Source: Heterocephalus glaber (taxonomy: Eukaryota > Chordata > Mammalia > Rodentia > Bathyergidae). Taken from it: a DNA stretch of 64,000 bases. Below, piece by piece: positions 54,905-64,000 of this stretch. Within the stretch, counting starts at the first letter, position 1; the number at the start of each line of letters is the position of its first letter. The stretch is taken from assembly GCF_000247695.1 (NCBI RefSeq), contig NW_004624741.1, positions 32,742,466 to 32,806,465 on the forward strand. Reading direction: 5' to 3'. The position numbers and the translations under genes were made by a program. The notes below the pieces were generated by a model. That model saw nothing but the letters and a program-made list of their open reading frames with translations. It ran no database searches and had not been told where the DNA came from.

Positions 54905-56160
54905 TCACTTTATTCAGGGGAATGTTTCCATTATGGGAAGTTTGGGGGGGATGAAGAAGCTATCAGAGCACATCTTCCTTTCTCAGTTTTAAACTTGTTT
55001 CAGTGTAAAGAAAAGTGTATTCATTTTTAGGACTATCCTGGTGAATTAAGTGATGAATTTCTTCAGTTGAGCACATCTTTTTTTCTCCTTTGAAGGAATT
55101 ATTATACCTTATCACATTATTTTTCTCTGGGCTACTCATTATTATCCTCCTGATCTGAAGCAATATCTTTTTCACTTTAAGATGTTGTTCTTTTCCTAAA
55201 ATTTAAAGTACATATTCTTAGAATTGCTGGTGAAGTAGTAATATGTTAGCAACTAACACAGCATGCCTGGCCCATAGGCCAGGGGAAGATACAGTTCCCC
55301 ATTAAGATCCTCAGTGAGACCTGAAAATTCTATCCATAAAGGGAAGTTGGAGAGTTTTTATCTTGTTTTACAGGAGGAATGGGAAGGTGACAAGTTACAC
55401 CAGTCAATTATGAGAGTGTCAAAGAGATCGTGTAAGAAAGAAAGCATACTACCACTGTTTTTAAATCACTTGTTAGATGCCTACTTAATGTGTACTAAAA
55501 TTGACCCAGGGTCATCAGAAGTGAGAGCCCTAACAGCCATGCATTTTATAATGCATTCTTTTCAGGTGTTTGAAGGAAGTTTCAAAACTTGAGTCAGGAC
55601 CTGAAATCCCACTCTCAACCTTGGTAAAAGAGGCCTTCACAGGTTATAATAACCAGGACCAGCCAGTTGAATAAGTTTGAGAATAAGATGAATAAGAATT
55701 TTGAGAAAAAGACATAGGTTTTGGCTGATTTACTTCAACAGTGAGCTAAAGATAGATCCTCCACAATTTCCTGGCATAGAATTCATTGTGTGTATTTTTA
55801 TAGGGATGGTCATTGGACAGAAATGTCTCAGACATCTTAGACATGATCAGCATGACAGTATTACTTTGAAGCAAGGATCAGACATACTCTCCTGAAAGGG
55901 AGAATGAATACTTGGACAAGGAGGTCTGAGTATCTTCCAGGTTCCAATCAGAAGAGATGACTATCACCCTGCAGGAATCTTGGATAAGTGTACTGAGTTG
56001 AGAAGTAAAGAAAAATATCAGTTTTGTTTTGAACACTAAGACATTTGTTACAAACACTCTGCCTAGGAAGGTTTTGTTTAGTTTATTTAATATGTAAGTC
56101 AACATGTTCTGTAGCCCTTATTTGAACATCCATTACCTGAGTTCTATCAAGCATTGGTTC
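54905..56160. repeat. Segmental duplication block 4, left flank
   Basis: Pairs with 37,817-38,025 (54,905-55,030) and with 43,463-44,390 (about 55,230-56,160). There is no L1 at the place where block 3 has the 5.4-kb sense L1. No gene is seen; the 92-codon plus-strand frame at 55,314-55,592 has no recognisable domain. Confidence 0.8.
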
Positions 56161-56948
56161 TTTGAATTGGTAAAGAAAATGAACAGACCCTTAAGAAAAT
56201 TAATCAAAAGAAAAAGTAAGCCCCAGTAAACAAAATTTGGTGGGAGAAGGGAAATATTACACTAGACAAGCTGAAATCCAATATATCATCAGGAAATACT
56301 TTGAAAATAACTTTCCAATAATTTGGGAAATCAATGGAAATAAATGGACCATATTCTAGATACATATATTTTACTGGACCAAGATATTAGTATAAATAAC
56401 TGAAACAGATCAATAATAAGCAATGAGATTGAAGCAGTAGTATTTTCCTAGCAAAGTAAACTCCAGGACTGGACAAATTATCCACTGTGTTTTACCAAAC
56501 TTTTAAAGAGAAAATTGTACAAATGCTCCTCAAACTTTGACAGAAAATAGAGGAGTGTTTCCAAATATGTTTCATGAAGTCAGTATTACCCTGCTAACAA
56601 AACATTGTAAAGATACAACAAAAAAGAAAACCCTAGGCAAATACCCTTGATGAACAAAGGCATGAAAAATTTCAAAAGATATTTGCAAATAGAATTCAAA
56701 ATCACACTAAAATCATACACCATGATCCAATTGGTTTCAGTGAAGTGATGCAATGATGAAAAACTCAAATTATTCTTGATTCAAGATGCCATGATTTTAT
56801 AGATAGAAAACTCTAGAGCCCACTAAAATTCTCCTGTGCTGATGATTTCAGCAGTGATTTAGGAAAAAATATCAAACTAGAAAGTGGCTAGATTTCCTAT
56901 ATATTAATCACAAATTCATTAAGAAATCAGAAAAATATTACAATCAGT

Positions 56949-56981
<33 letters not shown>
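56949..56981. repeat. (CA)n microsatellite
   Basis: About 16 uninterrupted CA units inside the old L1, at the position equivalent to the interrupted CA tract at 48,150. Confidence 0.97.
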
Positions 56982-56983
<2 letters not shown>

Positions 56984-57123
56984 TGCACCTATGAATAAAC
57001 CTACCCAATGACAAAAAAGTCTCTAAAATGATAATTATAAATAACTGAAGAAATAAATTGAAGAAGACCCTAGAAGATGGAAAGAACTCCAATGTGCTTG
57101 GGTTGGGTATATTTAATACCTGT

Positions 57124-57270
57124 AATTTTTTGAGACAAATTCTCACTATGTAGTTCAGCCTGGCCTTCAACTCACTATGTAGATCAGGCTGGCCTTGAAC
57201 TCACAGTGATTCTTCTGCCTAGCCTCCTAAGTGTTGGGATTACAGGTGTGTGCCACCACACCCTGTCTTA
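57124..57270 (-). mobile_element. B1 SINE with 29-bp internal duplication, antisense
   Basis: TTTTTTGAGACAAATTCTCA, then the 29-nt segment 57,142-57,170 repeated at 57,171-57,199 with 26 of 29 positions identical, then CTGCCTAGCCTCCTAAGTGT and GTGTGCCACCACACCCTGTC. The exact 29-bp duplication is the hallmark of rodent B1. Confidence 0.95.
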
Positions 57271-57454
57271 ATATTTTTATTATGGGCATAATATCAAAAG
57301 TGATTATGAACATACAAATTTCATTCTCCACAGAATGAGAAAAGATATTAAAATCCATATAGAAAACTCTATGGAAGACTTTGTGTAGTAAAAGCAATCT
57401 TGAGCAAGAGGAACATTGCTTATGTTACCACAAACCCTCATATCAAAATATCCC

Positions 57455-57600
57455 ATAGAGTCTTTGTTTTTTGTGTATTTTAAAAATTTGTATTAGTATA
57501 TGTTTGCAGTGCATGATTGCATTCCTTGCGGAGATTTGGTACATGTACACAACATAGCTTCATTCTTTTTTTCATCTCTTTCCCCTCCTCTCCTTCAAAC
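57455..57600 (-). mobile_element. L1 3'UTR-type piece, antisense, nested
   Basis: TTGTATTAGTATATGTTTGC, GGAGATTTGGTACATGTACA and a TTTCCCCTCCTCTCC-type run: the second 3'UTR family also seen at 46,420. Confidence 0.65.
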
Positions 57601-59185
57601 AGAGTGGCGTAGTTCAGTGGATAAAAATAGATTAACTAAGAAAAAGACCATCTCAAAAGAGCAGCTAAAAAGTCCATTGGAGAAAAGGGCTTCTTTCAAC
57701 AAATGATACTGGGAAAATGGACACAAGAAAATTGTAGAAGTTTGGAACGAGATTCTTATGTCTCACCATGTGCAAACACCAACTCAAAATGGACCAAAGA
57801 CCTTAATGTAAGACTTGAAACTGCTAGAGGAAAACACAGTGGAAACACTTTAAGATATTGGTACAGACATTGATTTCCTGAATGGGATCTAACAGCTCAG
57901 AAAATAATAGCAAGAATTGACCAAAGGAATTTCATGAATTTAAAAGTACTCGGCATACCCAAGGAAATAATGACAAACTGAAGTAAAGAGACAGCCTGCA
58001 GAATGGGCTAAAGTCTTATTCAGGTATTCATTTGACTGGTGGTTAATATTGAGAAATAACAGAAACTCAGAAAATGGGATGAAGGTCTGATCAGAAACTT
58101 CTCAAAAGAAGTTTGAAAGAAGTATGAACAATACTCAATACCTATAGCCACTGAAGAAATGCAAATCTGAACTATGTTGAGATTCCATCTCACCCCAATC
58201 AAAATGGTATTATCAAGAATTCAAATAAAATAAATGCTGGTGAGGATACAGGGCAAATGAAATTCTTAAATATTTTGGGGTGGTAATGTAAATTAGTACA
58301 GCCACAATTAAATCAATATGGAGATTCCTTTAAAACACCAAAATAAAACTACAAATATAGGTACCACAAATCACTCCATTATGTATTTCTCAAAGTAGTT
58401 AAAGTCAGCATAAATTAGAGACAACTTGCATACCAATATTTATTGTCACACTATAGAAGCTAAGTTATGGAATCAACATAGATGCCCATCAGTGGATGAA
58501 TGAATAAAGAAAAAGTGGCATATACACAATGAAATGTGATTAATGATAAAGGAAAGCAAAATCATGTCAATGTCAGAAAACTGAAGGAATTGAAAATCAT
58601 CACTGTAAGTAAATCGAGCCAGACACTGAAAGATAAATGTCACATTTATTGATATACATGGAAACTAGAGGAAAAAGATGATAGGAGGTGATGGAGTATT
58701 AGAAAGGCACAGGTGCTCAGGAGAGGGTTTGGGGGATAAGACAGTGGAATAGGGAGAATGGATGTGATAAATGCACATTAAATGCACCTAGAAGAGTGTC
58801 AAAATGGAATCCAATATTCCATACAATTAATAAATGAGCATAATTATGTGAAAAACAATTTAAAGAAAAAAGAAAGTAATAAAGGAAAGAAAAATGAAAG
58901 AAAGAGAAGAGAAAGGGAAGAAAATATGATATTTTCACTAGCCCAAATATTCACGGTCCATGCTGCACATTGTATCTACAGGAACTAGACACATACAAAG
59001 GGTTTAGTAAAGGACAATGGCTCTCTGTGAGACTAATGATGAGAGAACTTTCTAGTTCAGAATTTTTTTCCAGTCATCAAGGAGGCTGTCCTTGAGAATT
59101 GGGAAACTGTTTTGGAGGTCATGGACACTCTTTTGGAAAAGTAGATATGATATGCCAGGGTTTATTGATGTGTGGATGTTGTTGC

Positions 59186-60145
59186 TTAGGAGACAGACAG
59201 TGATCTTCTGGCTTTTATAGACTTCACCCCACCCTGGGATTGCAGGACCCTCTTCCATGCTGTCTTTACATCCTTGTTTCTCAGGGTGTAGATGAGTGGA
59301 TTGAGCACTGGGGCCATAATGCAGCAGAAGAAGGGCATGAACTTGGCCTGGGAACTTTTGGATGAAGGCTGGAGGTACAAGTAGATGGCTGGTCCAAAGT
59401 ACGTGGTGACCACCAGCAGGTGGGAACTGCAGGTACTGAGTGCCTTGTGCCTGCCTTTAGCTGAAGGTAGTTTCAGTACAGCTCTAGCAATGAAAGTGTA
59501 GGAGATGACCACCAGCAGGGGACTCACCATTCCTAATGGAATGGATGCCAATATGATGCTTATTAGCAGCTTATTATCAGTGGTGTCCCCACAGGCCAGG
59601 TTGATGAACACAGGTATCTCACAGAAGAAATGGTCCAGGGTGTGGTGTCCACAGAAGGGGAGATGGAGTGTGAGTGTATCTTGCACCAGAACAATGGCCA
59701 GGCCACTGGACCAGGAGGCAGCTGCCATATGCACACACATCCAGGGATGCATTATGAGCATGTATCGGAGAGGCTGGCAGATGGCCACATAATGATCAGT
59801 GGGCCTCACAGCCAGTAGGGTACATTCAGTGGAAGTTATTCAGCAGAAAAGAAAGACCTGTGTGATGCAGCCCCAGGCAGCAATTGTCTTGTCTGGTCCC
59901 CACAGATTGGCCAGCAGCTGGGGAACAATGGTGCTGGTGAGGCCAAGGTCCAGCAGAGAAAGGTTGTCCATGGGCATTTGGAGTCTGGGGTCCACCAGTG
60001 AGAGGAGGATTATGGAGCTGTTCCCCACCAGGGTGAGGAGGTAGGAGACCAGGACCACTGCAGAGAGGGGCATCTCCATCCATGGAAACTCTGAGAAGCC
60101 CAGCAAGACAAAAGTGTTGGGAAAACACGCATTTTCTCTTTCCAC
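59186..60145 (-). pseudogene. Olfactory receptor pseudogene 4 (family-2-like), least decayed
   Basis: One frame spans nearly the whole gene. The first codon of the expected N-terminus (ERENACFPNTFVLLGFSEFP) is GTG rather than ATG at 60,145-60,143. TM1 reads VVLVSYLLTLVGNSSIILL. PM is joined directly to DNLSLLDL, so four residues (YFFL of the usual PMYFFL) are gone by an in-frame 12-bp loss. STIVPQLLANLWGPDKTIAA leads into TM3; a TGA at 59,842-59,840 stands where copies keep Trp (FCWITS). Then TDHYVAICQPLRY, HTLDHFFCEIPVFINLACGD, SYTFIARAVLKL, KALSTCSSHLLVVTTYFGP and PVLNPLIYTLRNKDVK are all intact to the stop at 59,188-59,186. Lesions: start codon, short deletion, one nonsense codon. Confidence 0.94.
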
Positions 60146-60231
60146 GGAATCTGTCTCTAATATATGACTGGAAAAAAGGAGACAAATTTGGAGGATAAAT
60201 AGGACTTTTCCCTTTCTTTTATTCCCATTTT

Positions 60232-60321
60232 TTTGTGTGTTTTTTTTGGTACCAGGGATCGAACTTGGGTTCTTGTGCTTGTGCAGCAGGTGGTGAAACC
60301 ACTGAGATAAATCCCCAGCCC
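60232..60321 (-). mobile_element. ID-type SINE, antisense
   Basis: Poly-T, GGTACCAGGGATCGAACTTG, and the A-box end CACTGAGATAAATCCCCAGC. An ATTCCCATT/ATTCCCCATT repeat on the two sides is the likely TSD. It lies just upstream of OR pseudogene 4. Confidence 0.9.
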
Positions 60322-61264
60322 ATTCCCCATTGTTTTATTAGTGTGTATTTCAGATATAAAATAGATTTATGTAGTTATATATCTTATGTACTTTTTGTTT
60401 ACTGAAAGAATGCATGAAGTAGAATTTATTTTGGGCAATCCTCTCTCATTTTCTTCTTTGCAAACTTATCTACTGACAAGATATGCAAAAGACAAAATTT
60501 GGTAACTCCCAAATTTTTACATATGTTTCAGTGGAATTAAGTACATATGTAACATTATACAACCATCACTACCATTCATTTCCATAATAGTTTCATGTTG
60601 CAAACTTGATCTGTACCTATTAAATAACTTCTTGTCCTTCTCTCATGCCCATGGAAAACCCATTCTATTTTCTGTCTATATTCAATTTTATTTAACTAAA
60701 TTTGAATGCAGCAGCTGTCATAGTTCTGTGATTAGAGTATTTCTCTTACATCATATTTTAAAAAATGCCTCTAATGAAGAATATGTTACAACTTCCTACT
60801 TTTATGTTTCATGTATAAAAATATATTTATACTCCATCTCAGTTGATGCACACATTGTTTCCATGTGTTTGCTATTGTGACTGTGGCTGCTATGCACATT
60901 GGTGTCTATTACCTCTTAATACCCTCCTTTCCATTTCTTAGGTGTAGATTCAGAAGTGACATTTCTGTACCCTATGGTAACTGTAGGTTTAATTCTATGG
61001 AGAACTGCTGTTCTCCTCTTTCCAGCTGCTGTGCTATTTTCCTTCCTACAACAGTGTTTAAGGCCTCCAGCTATATACATGCTGGAAGTTACTGATGTTT
61101 CCTGTTGTTTTTCTTTAAGGACATATTATTGGTATGGTTCATTCACCCTACAGAAATAGTTAATGGCAGCCCAAGCAGACTAAGACATCTTCACTCTGCT
61201 CTCTCCCTTAGTCATACTTCTCTCATTTTCAGTTCATCTCTACAAAAATATTTTAGTATAAAGT
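60322..61264. mobile_element. Old L1-like sequence, 3' parts, antisense
   Basis: GTACATATGTAACATTATAC, CAACCATCACTACCATTCAT and the following CCTTCTCTCATGCCCATGG fit the antisense 3' end of old mammalian L1s. Too diverged to subdivide. No gene. Confidence 0.45.
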
Positions 61265-61735
61265 GTCAGGAGCAATGCTACATAATTTTAGGGTTACATC
61301 ATTTGGTTAGCCTAGTTCTCCTGCCTACAGCCCAGCTATGGAATTCTGAGACATAATTCCATTTTGACCTCCAGTCACAACAGAGACTTCAATGATCCGG
61401 TGATGATGTGATTCTCCAGGACAAGATTACACCAGCTGAAGACATCCTGGGAGGAACAAAATCTTCATCTACTCAGTTCTTCATTGTTCTTGGATTGTTA
61501 CATCTTGTTTACCCAGATGTACTGAGCTCTCTGCAAGTCATTTGTTACATTTGTTTCTCCTGATGTTCTGAATAAAAGATGTGGTAAGCTGGGGGCTTTA
61601 GTCTTTGCCGCCCAGAGCAGCACTGATCAGACCCAAAGCTCAGCATCTTCTCAAAGTCTCATTTTTCTAACTTCCCTGTAATTTGCCTTGTGCTGCTGTG
61701 GCTCGCAGGAGACTAGGACTTACTGAAGAGGTTCT
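61265..61735 (+). mobile_element. Possible solo LTR (endogenous retrovirus remnant)
   Basis: Starts TGTCAGGAGCAATGCTACAT. It contains a GAATAAAAGATG poly(A)-signal-like motif at about 61,570, followed by GC-richer sequence with CTTTGCCGCCCAGAGCAGCA, as in the R-U5 part of ERVK-type LTRs. No internal retroviral sequence, primer-binding site or second LTR is seen. The family and exact ends are not established. Confidence 0.42.
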
Positions 61736-63540
61736 AGTAACATCCCCTTTCCCTGTTCACTACAATAAAGTTACATATAATAAATATTTTCATATATAAG
61801 TCATTCTGAAGATCAGTTTTATATCATAATTGTGAGCAATATGTATGAACTGGTTTCCGAAACAAATACTTGACTTTGGAAGCACAATGTCACAAAGACT
61901 AAAATAATATGAGTTGAACTATTATATAGTGTTAGGAACAATGCTGTATTTCTTTACCTTTGAAACGAAAACAGAGTCACATTATCATTATTAAATCCAA
62001 TCAATCATACTCACAAAACTGAATTTTAACCCCTTTTCTGAGTTGTGTTTCCCAGCACACAGGGAGTAGTATCCTGGGTAATGACACAAGGTGAATGCTT
62101 AAGATTCACGGATGTTACTGAACCATTGTTGGAATCAATCTGCAGATGTGTAGTCATCTAGCATTCTAGAGAGTCAGAAAAATATCACCAGACATGAGGT
62201 GGAAATATTATAAAAGTTTCAGAAAGAGAGAAAGCAGAAGCTTGGGAGAAAATACTAACTTTCATTCTAAATGAAAGGGAAACTAGAGAAAAGCACTGAC
62301 TAAATTATTTGCAAGCATCTTGGAAGAGAGTGGTCAGTAGTATCAAACAGAAGTGACTCTAACGAAGGAGGAACAGTATCCTTATCTGTAAAGGAGGTAT
62401 GATCTTGTGGGCACTGTGGATATGGTTGGACATTTGATACAGGCCAAAGGGCACACTGTTTGCATCTAGAGTAGCACTCTCTTAGTCAAGTCTCAACAGC
62501 CAGACATAGTGCCCCTGGGGATGTCAGCACCTTTTTTCTCAGTGTTCTTCCACTAAAGTGCAAGAAATCACACTCATTGTAGTGGTTGGGAGAAGCCTCA
62601 GTAGGATGACAGCATGTATGGGAAAGGAAGGCATGTGGGCACTCATGACTTCCACATTCTAAAAATGAAGTGCCTTACAAACAATAAACTAACAAACAAA
62701 ATAGTCTTAACCCATGATAGTATACAAAGATCAACGTGGCAGGAGAATTGCTGTGTCACTATGGCCAAAATACTACTTCCTAGACCTTGGCCCACAAGAA
62801 GCCTACACCCTTTGATTATCCTCCAGCTGAGCCTTTCTTTAATCATCTTTAGACCAAAGGTGGTCACAACTCACACACAATTTGCACTTGATCAGTGGGG
62901 TAAAGACTGCACACCTGTGTAGTGAATGCAGAGGACTCTGGAGCAGAGATCCTGGGCCATGCACCAGAGAGAGCAGAGCATCAGTAAAACACAGCCAGAT
63001 TTGCCTGAGGCCAGGGCCTTTCTCCTCCTCACTGTTTCCCTAAATGTGCACCAATGTGCAGAGAGGAAGAGCTGCAGGGACAGTGCACCCCGGTTCTGTA
63101 GTGTCAGAGCGGACACTGCAGGAGGATTCTGCTTCCCATGCACCTGTTCCTCAGAAGAGAGGGCACAGTGTTCTGGAATTAAACCTGTGAAAAATGCTAA
63201 AGCTTTTTTGATCATAACAAAAACTAATAGAACAAAAATTAAATATGAGAAAATTTACACATTGGCTTTCTTAATAAAAATATTGTCCAGGTTTTGAAAA
63301 TCTAAAAAATTTTAGTGTCTTCTGTAAACCAGGTGTTACTTCTGTATGTTTCTTTGTTTTAGGCAATATTTTAGAATCAGATTTTAAACCTATGCACTAG
63401 TGTGCAAGAAATGAGGTTGACCTGTGTTGGAAAATGTGCTGGCCATAGTTTTAGCAGAGACACATGGTCAACATGTTCCTTACATGGGCCCTCATTTGCA
63501 GGACAGGGAAATACACTTTGAAATATTTTAATTAGTAAAT
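61736..63540. other. Unassigned intergenic sequence
   Basis: About 62,070-62,350 is a diverged relative of 4,640-4,905 (for example AAGAGAGTGGTCAGTAGTAT and AAAAGATTGTGGTCAGTAGC). The remaining part has no recognisable repeat; the 123-codon plus-strand frame at 62,926-63,297 has no recognisable domain. Confidence 0.4.
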
Positions 63541-64000
63541 TGCATGAAAATCTATAGTGCATTATTTTGGATGAATGTTATATATTTTCAAATGTATTTA
63601 AATTGACAGATATATTTATATACTGCATGCAGTATGATATACTGAAGTATGTGTATACCATGGACTGGCTGAATTTAGCTAATTATAGTATGCATTATAC
63701 ACAGCATAATATTTTTGTAGTCATACCATTTAATATCCACATTATTAGCTCTTCCAATAATCAAATATCAAACTGTTGAACTTTCATACTCTGGTTAACA
63801 TTCATATCCTTTGTCCATCATCTCTCAACCCCATCCCTATATCACCTCCAACTTCTGATCACCACCACTTTACTGTACTTCAAAAATATCTTCATTTTTA
63901 GATTCCAAATTTGCATGAGATCATGTGGTATTGTCTCTCCCCTCCCCATTGTTAGAATGGCTGATGTTGAAAAGAGAAAGAACAAATTCATTCAGGGGAA
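63541..64000 (-). mobile_element. Old L1 3' end, antisense, runs off the window
   Basis: CAACCCCATCCCTATATCAC, then GATCACCACCACTTTACTGT and CATGAGATCATGTGGTATTG: the antisense 3'-terminal landmarks of old mammalian L1s. AT-rich sequence from 63,541 to 63,780 is probably its 3'UTR. Confidence 0.6.

Larger units (their letters stand above)
56161..58930 (+). mobile_element. Old L1, sense (paralogue of 47.0-50.5 kb)
   Basis: ORF2 RT region from about 56,170, C-terminus near 57,600-58,300, and 3'UTR to about 58,930 including the AGAAAGAGAAGAGAAAGGGA purine run. Frames are destroyed. A B1 (57,124-57,270) and a second L1 3'UTR piece (57,455-57,600, antisense) are nested in it; neither is at the equivalent place in the 48-kb copy. 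Confidence 0.8.

Noticed and set aside
54577..54954. 125-codon GC-rich plus-strand frame (with a 98-codon overlapping frame)
   Set aside because: It lies antisense in the GC-rich 5' end of an L1 5'UTR and has no recognisable domain.
59186..60145. OR copy 4 as a functional gene
   Set aside because: An in-frame TGA at 59,842-59,840, no ATG at the expected start, and loss of four residues before TM2.

Overview
This window is mammalian genomic DNA with no intact protein-coding gene that I can support. It is AT-rich, packed with LINE-1 (L1) copies of several ages, and carries four decayed olfactory receptor (OR) genes on the minus strand. Rodent origin is well supported. There is a B1 SINE (7SL-derived) with the diagnostic 29-bp internal duplication at 57,142-57,199, and many ID-type SINEs (tRNA-Ala/BC1-like) are present. 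A B1+ID dimer at about 16,028-16,267 and the absence of murine L1/B2 signatures point away from mouse and rat, towards a squirrel-, dormouse- or beaver-type lineage; the exact species is not determined.

Layout. 0-2.8 kb: antisense L1 pieces, including a GC-rich 40-bp tandem array in an L1 5'UTR, and a sense L1 3' end. 2.8-5.5 kb: no recognised gene. 5.5-12.25 kb: an essentially full-length antisense L1 (6.7 kb) with a perfect 15-bp target-site duplication (TSD). 12.3-22.4 kb and 22.4-31.1 kb: two diverged copies of a tandem segmental duplication, each ending in an OR pseudogene (20.3-21.2 and 29.3-30.2 kb). 31.1-33.75 kb: a near-complete hAT-Charlie-type DNA transposon with a dead antisense transposase. 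33.8-38.0 kb: old repeats and unassigned sequence. 38.04-43.45 kb: a 5.4-kb sense L1 with a 14-bp TSD, split by two ID SINEs. 43.5-51.5 kb and 54.9-60.2 kb: a second pair of duplicated blocks, each with an old sense L1 and an OR pseudogene (50.7-51.5 and 59.2-60.15 kb). They are separated by a 40-bp/120-bp higher-order array and the 5' end of another antisense L1. 60.2-64 kb: SINE, old L1, a possible solo LTR, and unassigned sequence.

The four OR copies, their flanks and the nested insertions give a relative history: ancestral OR with a DHY motif, duplication, then lineage-specific SINE and L1 insertions with empty sites in the sister copy. The most unusual structure is the L1 5'UTR made of 40-bp monomers arranged three by three (120 bp). 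It occurs in three elements here, while other L1s in the same window carry a quite different, long 5'UTR with a polypyrimidine tract and ~119-bp monomers. This suggests promoter replacement among L1 subfamilies of this lineage. All homology calls were made by eye, without alignment software; boundaries are approximate unless a TSD is given.
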